Part shown: positions 1 through 8,631 of the stretch, in pieces | Layout: every line of letters starts with the position of its first letter | Position numbering within the stretch: position 1 is the first letter of the stretch | DNA from: Scilla litardierei | Lineage: Eukaryota; Streptophyta; Magnoliopsida; Asparagales; Asparagaceae | Direction: 5' to 3' | DNA length: 64,000 nucleotides | Assembly: GCA_030789695.1 (NCBI GenBank) | Contig: CM061141.1 | Span: 192,397,689-192,461,688, forward strand | The notes under the pieces: model-generated | Seen by the model: the letters and a program-made list of their open reading frames with translations, nothing else | Database searches by the model: none | What the model was told of the DNA's origin: nothing | Position numbers and translations under genes: made by a program

Positions 1-705
1 CGTAAGGCGTGAACCCTTCGTGTTTTACTAGTCCTGTCAGTCGTGTCGTGTCCTGTCTTGTCCTGTCTAGTTCCGTCTTGTCCTGACACCTTTAGGTTAG
101 TCCCGTAGTTGGTAGCACACGCTACGACTACTACTTGTCCCGTTTTACTTTCCTGCTGCGTTACTTCCTGTTGTGTTACTCTGTTATAACCACATCATGC
201 TAATCAACCAGTAAACCGTTGTTTAAAGTTCGGTGCACTTGCAGTAAAGTCTAACCCTTCTTGTAGACTTTACCTGACGTACAGTTCCTTTTTTTGGGTG
301 CTATACGTCAGGTGTTCAGCCAGAGATCGTGGACGAGGCAGACTCGCTGGAGTATGTGGAGCCGAGGACGTCGTCATCAGAGTACGTACCCGACAAGGAC
401 TAGACCTTGAGGTCTTTTAGTCGCCACTTTCAGAGGTTACTACTTTTAGTTTACTTTTAGATAGTTTGTTGCCACGCTTAGGCTCTTTTTAGACTTTGTA
501 CTTGTTGGATATCATATCTCTATTTAATGAATGCAACTTCCTTTCCGTACTTTCTGTTGTTTCGAACTATAATAATGCAAGAACCTGGGAAATCTTTTAA
601 AATGGTACCTCTACAGACGCTTATTGGGTCCGAGCTTCTCAGCTCTGGCCTAAGCGGGCCTCGTCACGCTTCGCCTCCGTCCATTTTGGGAAGCGGGGCG
701 TGACA
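1..705 (+). mobile_element. TgA: 3' part of a Tg-family LTR
   Basis: This is the 3' portion of a long terminal repeat; its start lies left of the window. It matches 6384-7112 in the same orientation and the LTRs of TgC (8632-16528) in reverse. It ends at 705 with the family terminus GGGAAGCGGGGCGTGACA. The sequence after 705 is the interior of a Copia reverse transcriptase, not the internal start seen after other Tg LTRs, so 705/706 is the outer edge of an insertion into CopA. No coding sequence is seen. Confidence 0.8.
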
Positions 706-1494
706 AGTTCCTTCGAACGATTCCTTGAAATCTTAATTCCAAGGACATATGTGACTTCCCCATGTCTTTCATCTCAAAACTGATGAAAGTCAAGCCTTGA
801 TATCCATCACAAAGCCCTTGTCATTTCTGGTTATTAAAATGTCATCTACATATAGAGACATAATAACATGCTTGCTTTTAATCCTCTTGATATATACGCA
901 GTTATCTCCATCAAGCATGGAAAATCCATTTGATAAGACAACTTCTTGAAATCGTATATACGATTGCCTCGAGGATTATTTAAGACCATATATGGACTTA
1001 CGAAGTTTACAAACCATATGTTCGTTTCCTTCTTTTACAAACCCCGTTGGTTGTTCCATATAGATCTCCTCGTCCAATTCTCCATTGAGAAAGGCAGTCT
1101 TTACATCCATCTGATGTAATTCGAGGTTTAAGCAAGCTACCATTGCCAGAATCAGGCGAATCGAGGTAAAATGCACAACAGGTGAGAAGGTCTCTTCGTA
1201 GTCTATCCCTTCCTGTTGCGTAAAACCTTTCGCGACAAGGCGAGCTTTATATCTGTCAATAGAGCCATTAGCCTTATGCTTGATCTTGAGAACCCATTTG
1301 TTCCCAATAGCTCTACGTCCTCTGCGTAAGTTAACTAAGTCCCAGACTTGGTTAACCTTCATGGATTCTAATTCCTCTTGCAGCGCTTCCATCCATTTGT
1401 CTTTTGTAGGGCAAGATACAGCCTGTTTAAAAGTAGCAGGCTCGTCATCTTCTTGTAGTAAAGTCATAAAAGTATGCGGAAATTTCAACCTCAA
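706..1494 (-). pseudogene. CopA reverse transcriptase, truncated and broken
   Basis: Copies the element RNA into DNA. The open part (976-1494) carries the Copia RT amino end: the KWVLKIKHK block, YKARLVAKGFTQ, IDYEETFSPV, the catalytic region LHQMDVKTAFLNGEL and KLRKSIYGLK. It then hits a TAA at 973-975, just where Copia RTs read on. The second catalytic block Y-V-D-D is still visible further along the minus strand at 841-852 in a different open stretch. The gene ends at 706 against the TgA LTR, so the thumb and RNase H are absent. Family assignment is certain; lineage within Copia was not determined. Confidence 0.88.
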
Positions 1495-1506
1495 ATCTTA
1501 GAGGAG

Positions 1507-1977
1507 TCAACCTTGTATGACTACTACGTCGTATTTGAGATTCTTTAAGTCCTTGTTGACTCGAATTCTAATATAACTCCCACTTGGAATGTCGTTAGAA
1601 TTGCTCCCACTTGGATCATTATTCCCGTATGGAATAGGATAATCGTCATTCGTATAATCCATTGGTGAAGTTTGAAACGTATTTTCGTTTTCACCAAGAA
1701 TTCTCCCACTCGAATGAGGTAATCCTTCTTGATCATAAATCTCAAATAGAGATAAGTCATGACTTATCTCGCCCTGTCTTGGAAACTCGTTTTCCAAGAA
1801 AGTGACATCCCTTGACTCAAACTCAATTAGCCCACCATTGTCTTCCTGACTAACAAAAACATAACCTTTGGAGTTTTCTGCGTATCGTTTAAAGATACAT
1901 TTCCTTCCCCTTGGCCCAAGTTTGCCATATTTATGGGAGGAAATATGTGCGTAGAATGCACAACCCCAAGGTTTCAA
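1507..1977 (-). pseudogene. CopA integrase C-terminal region and linker
   Basis: This stretch follows the integrase core in a shifted frame. It has the conserved post-core block starting near WGCAFYAH, then RGRKCIFKRYAENSKGYVF and RDVTFLENEFP, which are typical of the region between integrase and reverse transcriptase in plant Copia polyproteins. The frame change around 1931-1980 and a stop at 1507 separate it from its neighbours. It has no catalytic residues of its own. Confidence 0.75.
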
Positions 1978-2720
1978 AAATGTTTAAGTCAGGAGACCTT
2001 TGGTTCCACAACTCATAAGGAGTGGAGCTAATTGATTTCGAGGGTACGCGGTTTAAAATGAAAGCGGCCGTCAATAATGCATCACCCCAAAAGGTGATTG
2101 GCAAGTTAGCTTGCGCCATCATTGAACGGACCATTTCCATTAAAGTCCTATTTCTCCTTTCAGCAACACCGTTTTGTTGAGGAGTATAAGGCATAGTTAC
2201 CCGATGTAACATGCCTTTTTCATCACAAAGTTCCTTAAAACTTGTTGATTGATATTCACCGCCCCTATCGGTTCGCAAGACCTTAATATTGCGATCTAAT
2301 TGATTCTCCACTAAACTCATATAGTTTTTAAAGCAAGCCAAAGCTTCACTTTTGTGGGATATCAAATAGATATGTCCGAATCGGGTGAAATTATCAATAA
2401 AAGTGATGAAATAGGACTTTCCACGTCTTGTCTTGACATTCATCGGACCACATATGTTCGAATGGATAAGCTGTAATGGAACCTAGGCCCTTGTGCCGGT
2501 TCCAAACGGCTTGCGACAAAATTTCCCCACAAGGCAATGTTCGCAGGTCGACATTTCAACCTTTGAAACATTGGATAAAAGGCCACGTTTGGCAAATCTA
2601 TCCATACGCGTTGGTCCAATATGGCCAAGCCTTGTGTGCCAACAAATTATATTAGACTCATTAGTCAAAGAATTTGTCACAAGGAAATTTTCATTACATG
2701 AGGAACCATACATTGTACTT
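1931..2720 (-). pseudogene. CopA integrase, frameshifted
   Basis: Inserts the DNA copy into the host genome. The zinc-binding HHCC module is visible at the start (WHTRLGHIG, then CEHCLVGK). After a frameshift near 2440-2490 the catalytic core follows: first Asp in FIDNFTR, second Asp in LRTDRGGEYQ, and the Glu in QQNGVAERRNRTL, so the DDE triad is present although the frame is broken. The overlap with the protease reading frame near 2694-2818 marks another frameshift. Upstream neighbour is protease, downstream neighbour is RT. Confidence 0.85.
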
Positions 2721-3101
2721 ATTACAATAAATCCTTTGAAATACAAACCCAGTACCAATAAAGGAATTATTACAAAATAGGTCCATATTACAATCATGAA
2801 GGAACCAACTATAACCAAGACCCATTAAATTGACCACAGTTTTAATATTCCTTTGAATATATGGAATGAAGAGAACATCATGAAGTAGGAGAGTGCGGCC
2901 GTTGTCCAAGACTAGCTTGCGAGTCCCAACGCCGTTCACTTCAACACGTGTGTTGTTTCCTACATTGATCCACTTCATTCCTTGGGGTATCCGGTGATAC
3001 TCCATGAAGGACCGTCTGTCCCTTGTTATGTGGTCGGTGGCACCTGAATCAATTATCCCAAAATGGATTAGATTCCACAAGAAATATTGAACTAGAAACA
3101 C
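2694..3101 (-). pseudogene. CopA aspartic protease
   Basis: Cuts the Gag-Pol polyprotein. The active-site block IIDSGATDHIT lies about 18 residues in, followed by the flap-side region WINVGNNTRVEVNGVGT and LLLHDVLFIPYIQRN. The aspartate of the D-S-G catalytic motif is intact. It is in a different frame from the zinc knuckle just upstream (3145-3186), so a frameshift lies between them. Downstream it runs out at a stop and the integrase continues in another frame. Confidence 0.85.
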
Positions 3102-3144
3102 ATATGTAACTAGTATTACAAGTTACCTCGTCACTTCCACTCGT

Positions 3145-3996
3145 ACACGAACGAGCATAGTGACCGAGCTTGTTGCACTTGAAGCACTTGATCTTTTTCA
3201 AGTCTTTCTTCTTTTGCTATTTCTTTTGCCCACCCTTATGTTTGGGTTCCTTGGTAGATTCAGGTTGCTTATTACGTTCATTAGAAGACTTCGAACGATC
3301 TTTACGTTTCTTTCCCCCGTGTGAGGAACTAGCAACCATGTGCACTTCTGCACTTGGCTTGGCAGCCGCAAGCCGCTCTTCCTCTAATTCGAGGTGCTTG
3401 GAAACATCGTTGAAGGTCTTGATGCTCTCATTATGAGTGAGATGCATCTTCATCTGATCCCACCCATTTGGTAGGGAACGTATGACTGCTTGGATGTGTT
3501 GCTCATATGTGAGCACATGACCTGCATCCTTTAACTCTGATATTAGATTCGCCATATGTCGCAGATGTTTCCCCATGGAATGATCTGGACGTTTCTTATA
3601 TGAATCAAATCTTATAGTCAAGGCTCGAAGTTTGGACACCGATGTGCCACCAAACTTCTCCTCAAGCTTGGACCATATGTCCATGGCTAAGTCATGCTCC
3701 CGGAAGATGCGCATTATGTCATCAGCCATACTGCTTAATAACGTAATGCGCGCAATCTTATTCTTCCGAGACCAAGCATCAAAAGTTTCCTTGTCCCGTC
3801 TGTGTTGGGCCGTAGTGCCTAACCCAGGTTCAATCATTACGTTCTTTAGAGTTTCGAGCACTTCTTGCTCCTCTAAAACGTATTGTATCTTAATGGACCA
3901 AAGTTTGTAATTATCGTCGTTGAGTTTTTCACCTTTGTTTAACTCAGCGACGATATTCTTTGAAGCGGAAGACATTTTACTTTTAAAATGCTGCAA
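3145..3996 (-). pseudogene. CopA gag: capsid plus zinc knuckle
   Basis: Forms the virus-like particle and binds element RNA. The ORF at 3217-3996 (259 codons) has Copia gag features: LNDDNYKLWSIKIQYVLEE near the start, then WSKLEEKFGG, KHLRHMANLISELK, RSLPNGWDQMK and a basic tail. A likely natural start is the methionine of MSSASKN, seven codons after the first ATG. A single in-frame TAG at 3217-3219 cuts off the nucleocapsid zinc knuckle C-x2-C-x4-H-x4-C, which continues in the same frame at 3145-3186. A frameshift then precedes protease. Confidence 0.88.
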
Positions 3997-4044
3997 AAAG
4001 ACACAAAACCGAAGGTTTGATCAAAACATTGCATATAAATTCTT

Positions 4045-4545
4045 AAAATATAACTCCCACTTGAAATGATAATAGAATATCCCATTTGGATAGTTCTAAA
4101 AATTCAAATCCCATTTGGAATTATATTATATTTGATAAGTTACTTTCGAAAAATATTGAAGATGTTGTTCTAGAATCGAAAAGGTCTCTATGATTCCAAT
4201 CACCATCTAGAACAACCTTCAATATTCCCACATCACTTATCAAACAATAGTACTCTTATAGTACTAGCAGCGGAAAACGAGTTTGAAAACGTATTTTTCA
4301 GAAATAATTCCCACTTGAAATGATAATAGAATATCCCATATGGATAGTTCTAAAATCAACTCCCACTTGGAATGATATTCATAATTTGATAAGTTACTTT
4401 CGAAAAATATTGAGGATGTTACTCTAGAATCGGAAAAGTCACTATGTTTCCAATCATCATCTAGAGTAACTTTCAATATTTCTCCCTCACTTTATCCAAT
4501 GTTAGTACTCTTATAGTACTTTGCAGCGGAAAAGCGTTTTTGAAA
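4045..4545 (-). repeat. Two tandem ~250 bp units, each with a long hairpin
   Basis: The two units begin near 4051 and 4309 with CCCACTTGAAATGATAATAG and each ends near a TAGTACTCTTATAGTACT palindrome and GCAGCGGAAAA. In unit 1 the arm 4152-4174 pairs with 4206-4226; in unit 2 the arm 4406-4428 pairs with 4460-4480. Outer arms TTTGATAAGT and ACTTATCAAA extend the unit 1 stem. The arm cores differ between units (GTTGTTCTAGA versus GTTACTCTAGA), and both partner arms carry the matching changes. Confidence 0.85.
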
Positions 4546-4856
4546 ACTTATTTTTCAAAACGTATGAAAACGTATTTTTCAAAAAAAATGTATATTTCAT
4601 CTTAGTACCCTTATGATACTAGTGAAACATTCGGCACTTCCTGTCCATTTGTCGGGAATGAGCCGTAGCCGTGCTAAGGTCGGATCCCCCTTTTGGGATT
4701 TTTCTGCAAACTATCGTCACCGGCTCCCGTATGGATCCAGGCGTTTCCCCCCGTAAGAGAGAATTTTGATGCAGACGACTGTCGTTTGGCCCCGTATGGG
4801 CTAGTCGGCACGTTCATATTCGACCAAGGCCTTTTGCCGAATTGGTCTGAAATTTC

Positions 4857-5180
4857 TTCGGCCAGGGCCTCTGCCCTGGCCGAGGCCGGCCAAGGCCGGC
4901 CAGGCCCTGGCCGAGGCCAGGGCGTTGGCCCTGGCCGAGGCCAGGGCGCCGGCCCTGGCCACTGCCAGGGCCGGCCAGGCCGGCTAGGGCCGGCCCCTGG
5001 CCTTGGCCGGGGCCAGCCACTGACGGCATGGCCTTTGCCGGCCACTGACGGCCTGGCCATGGCCGGCCACTGCCGGCCTGGCCATGGCCGGCCATGGCTT
5101 GGCCATGGCCGGTCATTGCCAAGGCCATTTTGGCCTTGGCCGGCCATGGCCCTTTGGCCATGGCCGGCCTCCCCTTGTGT
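4857..5180. repeat. GGCC-rich low-complexity block
   Basis: About 320 bases made almost entirely of GGCC joined by short spacers (TGGCCATGGCC, CAAGGCCGGCCA, CTGGCCGAGGCC). It is strongly GC-rich in an AT-rich setting and self-complementary throughout. It lies in the CopA leader. It makes long open frames on both strands by composition alone. Confidence 0.85.
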
Positions 5181-5700
5181 GGGGTGGCCGCACACCCCCG
5201 CCGGAGGGGGTTGCCGCGGTGGCTATTGGCTTAGCCAACCCCCTCCGCATGGGGAGGGGGGTGCATGGCCTTCATAGCCCATTTGGCCATGGTGCACATG
5301 CACTAAAATTCATCTTCCCCGATGGGAATAACCACCACCTTCTTCTCCGGTGAAGCACCCGTTCGTCGAGGAAGTAGTTGTCCTCCAATGGCCGTGTGCC
5401 AAAAAAATGAACCCACTTCAAAAGTTCGTAAACTACGCGCTCCACATGAAGAGAGCGCCCATTCCCTATGAATGGAGACTCAGCATCCATGAAGAGAGCG
5501 ATTTTGACGATATGAACGGTCGGTTCTTCCCGTCACGGAGAGTTCCTGCCATATCCGTAATGACAGAAGACCCTAACGTGAAAAGAACAACCGCTGCGTT
5601 CTCTCCGTCACGAAGCGTTCCTACCATATCCGTAATGGTAGGATACCCATTCGTGAAAAAGACAACGACTCGTTCATAGTTTCTCCGGGGTGAACCCGTA

Positions 5701-5715
5701 TGGCTCCGATACCAA
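5701..5715 (-). other. CopA primer binding site (initiator Met tRNA)
   Basis: TGGCTCCGATACCAA on the plus strand is the complement of TTGGTATCGGAGCCA, one base away from the standard plant Copia primer site TTGGTATCAGAGCCA. It directly adjoins the inner end of the LTR at 5716 and fixes the element's minus orientation. Confidence 0.88.
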
Positions 5716-6320
5716 TGTAGGATCCTGCCAAAACGGAGTTAGGATCGATAAATGAAGTTGAGACTTACGCTTGCGTATGCGGCACGGTAGTCACAGAACT
5801 TCGCCTTCGGATTCGCCACAACGGATCGAGTCTACTCACGAACGGAGTAAGGCTACTAAATCCACAATCTAAATCTCTACTTTTAGATTAAGAACTTGGA
5901 TACAGAGAGAGGAAGGATTTCGGCAGAGCTTCGCTAGAATGAAATGCATGCAAGAATGCCATGCAAAAGTGTAAGAAAATGGCTAACCCTTGGGTCTTAT
6001 TTATAGCCCCCAAGGTAGTTATTTTAGGAGCAATTGTTCCTTTGGAACAATTTAACTAAGGTGTACCATCGTACATGGCATATTATAAGCTTAAGTTGTA
6101 CCATTTGCATGGTACAACATAAGCTTAAGATATTACCCCTTTATTAGCCATATGTCGCATGCACTTATGCACATATAATGCGACTTTCCCATCAATCTAG
6201 AGATCCTCTCCGCAAGGGAACATATTCCCTTTGCACACGACTTCGTGTACGCGACGTTCGAGGTCCGTATTCCCTCGTACATCCCCTACAAGGGTGTACT
6301 AACGTCTTCCATATCCAACA
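5716..6320 (-). repeat. CopA 5' LTR (605 bp)
   Basis: Starts (minus sense) TGTTGGATATGG and ends CCTACA next to the primer site, giving the standard TG...CA ends. A TATAAATA promoter motif is at 5996-6008. Its right edge at 6320 is followed by Tg LTR sequence, with GAATA (6321-6325) as the possible target duplication; the partner is not in the window. Confidence 0.85.
5996..6008 (-). promoter_or_regulatory. CopA LTR TATA box
   Basis: GGCTATAAATAAG on the minus strand, about 290 bases from the inner LTR end, is a good match to a plant TATA box for the element transcript. Confidence 0.55.
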
Positions 6321-7112
6321 GAATACTTGGGGTTGGGGTAGGGTTGAGTGTGCGCACGGGAAGAGGGTCTGATCCCCCTCGACCCGTAAGACGTGAACCC
6401 TTTCGTGTCACACTTGTCTTGTCTTGTCCCGCCATGTCCCGATTTGTCTTGACACCTGTTAGGCTAGTCCCGTAGTTGGTAGCACACGCTACGACTACTA
6501 CTTGTCACGTTTTACTTTCCTACTGCGTTTACTTTCTTTTGTTCCTCTGTTATAACCTCAGCATGCTAATCAACCAGTATACCATTGTTAAATAGTCGGT
6601 ACACTTGCAGTTTGGTCTGAACCTTTTTGTAGACCTTACCTGACGTACAGTTCCTTCTTTTGGTGCTGTACGTCAGGTGTTGAGCCAGAGTACGTCGACT
6701 AGGCGGACTTGTCAGCAGACGTGTAGCCGGAGGATACTGATCCAGAGTACAACCCAGAGGAGGACCAGAGTTAGAGGCCTCTCGTTGCTGTTTCGGAGTT
6801 TTCTGTTCCAGTTTAGATTGGGTGCGTAGCACCTTTTGTTTTCTTGTCTAGGCTGGGTAGCACCAGTAGTTTTATTTTCTGCAGTTGTAGCTCTTCGGGC
6901 GTTTTAAAATCTTAGTACTTTGGAAGATTATTTTTGGAATAAAATGATATGCTTTTCCTTTTAGTACTTTTATTATTCCGCACTAACTTGCTTGGACCTG
7001 TACCTTTGTTTTGGAATACCACAGACGCTTATTGGGTCTGAGCTCTCAGCTCCGGCCTAAGCGGGCCTTAGTCACGCTTCGCCTCCGTACTTTTGTGAAG
7101 CGGGGCGTGACA
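6321..7112 (+). mobile_element. TgB: 3' part of a Tg-family LTR, split by CopA
   Basis: Homologous to 1-705 and, in reverse, to 8632-9470 and 13455-14300. It ends with GAAGCGGGGCGTGACA at 7112. Its left part should lie beyond the CopA insertion, outside the window. The sequence at 7113 onward is Pal-family internal DNA, so TgB was inserted into PalA. Confidence 0.8.
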
Positions 7113-7660
7113 GGGTGAATTCACTTGACCATATGAGTGAGTGCGACATTAGAGTGGAGAGGTGCACGAATGTGGAAGTTTGATAATGCTGAAACTTAGG
7201 AAAATACTTTACTTACGGAGATTTCTTATGAATTGATATGAAAATGTGAATGAAATGCCTCTTATTACATTCTCTATTGCATGCTTGGTGTGATTTTTAT
7301 ATGCTTCTGTTATAACTCTTGATTTGAAAGTGTGTCGCCAATGATTTGTATATTAAATTCTATGAAATGCATGATGTGGATATGAATTGCTTGTATGAAT
7401 CTAGAGAGTCCCTTTTGTTGTTCTTAAAACCTGGCAAGTACCATGTTTAAGCATGACATGAGATCTTTATAGCATGTGATTTGTATTTTCCGAGTTATCG
7501 TGATGTGTAGCTTATGGCTTGAGATCTGAGAAAATAATCTAGCGACCCCTTCCACTTCGTATTCTTTTTCTTTCATTTCATTTCCTTTGTTTTCATTTCC
7601 CGAGTTCGTCTCTCTACTTATCTTCCTCGAGGACGAGTAAGAGGTAAGCTTGGGGGATTT
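7113..7660 (+). mobile_element. PalA 3' internal region with polypurine tract
   Basis: Non-coding 3' internal sequence of an LTR retrotransposon. It resembles the reverse complement of 63642-64000 (PalC), including GAAAATAATCTAGC and GACGAGTAAGAGGTAAGCTT. The polypurine tract AAGCTTGGGGGATTT (7647-7660) immediately precedes the LTR; this end is typical of plant Ty3 elements. No ORF over 100 codons is credible here. The rest of the element was displaced by TgB. Confidence 0.7.
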
Positions 7661-8631
7661 TGTTCGATCAATATTGTACACCTTTTTCTGCATATTTGCA
7701 TGCCATTTCAATTGCTCATATTGCGATTTTCATTATTATTCGACGATATTTCGTTACTTTTCACTATTTCTTGTTTTCGTCTGATTTCAAGAAATATGGA
7801 GCAATCGGGATAAAAAAATGAGCCTAAAGGACTTGTACGCGTACCGGAGCATCGCTCATGGCCTTATTAAGGAGCTAAGGGTGCCGGACGATGAGCGGGA
7901 GAAGAATAAGATTGATAGAATCGTCGAGGAGGCGAGGAGGAGAAGGAAGGATTCCAGAAACAGGCCACTCGCCGAGTCACGCTAGTTACTCGCCCGAGTG
8001 AATCCGTGTACTCGGCCGAGTACGACTGATACGAAGAACATCTGCCTGACCTGAGTGCCACAATGCACTCGACCGAGTGGTGAATTCCACTCAACCGAGT
8101 AGAGAACTCCACTCACCCGAGTGTGGTCAACTTCTGAAGGAAATCGTACCAGACTCTCTGGAATTCTGGGGAGCACAGAAGAAGACCTACTCAGCCGAGT
8201 GATGAATCCCACTCAGCCAAGTGAATTAGAGCGCCAGAGTGCCCAAACCCCGATTACGAAGCAGGCTCTCTGGAATTTTGGGAGAACGTCAGAAGACCCT
8301 ACAAGGCCGAGTAGAGAAGTCCACTTGCCCGAGTGAAGAATCCCACTAGGCCAAGGGACGCCGATGACACGAGCGCCCAGATTTTTCGACAGCCTCCACT
8401 CTTTTGAAATCTTCTATAATTCTAGTTGGTAAATTATTTTTCTCATATTTGTTATGGATAGTAGACTTCGTGATGGTTCCAATGCTGTTGTCTGGAGAAT
8501 TTCTAGAGTTCGGATGAAATCTGGAGAATTTCTGCAAGTTGATGCTACAGTGCTGGAATTCGCAGATCAGTGTCACTCGGCCGAGTGACACTTTCACTCG
8601 GTCGAGTTACCATTTTTTGACTGAGTGCTGT
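7661..8631 (+). repeat. PalA 3' LTR, first part
   Basis: Starts TGTTCGATCAATATTG after the polypurine tract. The part at 7965-8620 carries many copies of the 12-base palindrome ACTCGGCCGAGT and variants such as ACTCGACCGAGT, at roughly 20-60 base spacing. It is interrupted by TgC and resumes at 16534. Confidence 0.8.
8627..8631. repeat. Target site duplication of TgC, left copy
   Basis: GCTGT, repeated exactly at 16529-16533. Confidence 0.9.

Larger units (their letters stand above)
3997..5700 (-). other. CopA leader between primer site and gag
   Basis: An unusually long (1.7 kb) leader with no protein support. From gag outward it holds two tandem ~250 bp hairpin units (4045-4545), a block of plain sequence, a GGCC-rich segment (4857-5180), and a block at 5520-5660 where the words CCATATCCGTAATG and GTTCCT are each repeated. 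Long open frames on both strands in 4674-5277 come from the GGCC bias and are not credible genes. Confidence 0.7.
706..6320 (-). mobile_element. CopA: Ty1/Copia retrotransposon, 3' end cut off by TgA
   Basis: A minus-strand Copia element in the order 5' LTR (5716-6320), tRNA primer site, 1.7 kb leader, gag, protease, integrase, reverse transcriptase. Protease-integrase-RT order is diagnostic of Copia. The reverse transcriptase stops at 706 where TgA was inserted; RNase H and the 3' LTR lie left of the window or are lost. Stops and frameshifts break the single polyprotein into pieces, so the copy is dead. Its right edge lies inside a Tg LTR (TgB), which is therefore older. Confidence 0.9.

Noticed and set aside
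4674..5277. Long open frames on both strands (194 and 173 codons) in the CopA leader
   Set aside because: They follow from GGCC repetition, give Gly/Pro/Ala/Trp-rich low-complexity products and have no domain.
706..7112. Reading 1-705 and 6321-7112 as the two LTRs of one element around CopA
   Set aside because: Both are the 3' part of the same LTR in the same direction, the DNA between them is a Copia element on the other strand, and neither is followed by the Tg internal start.
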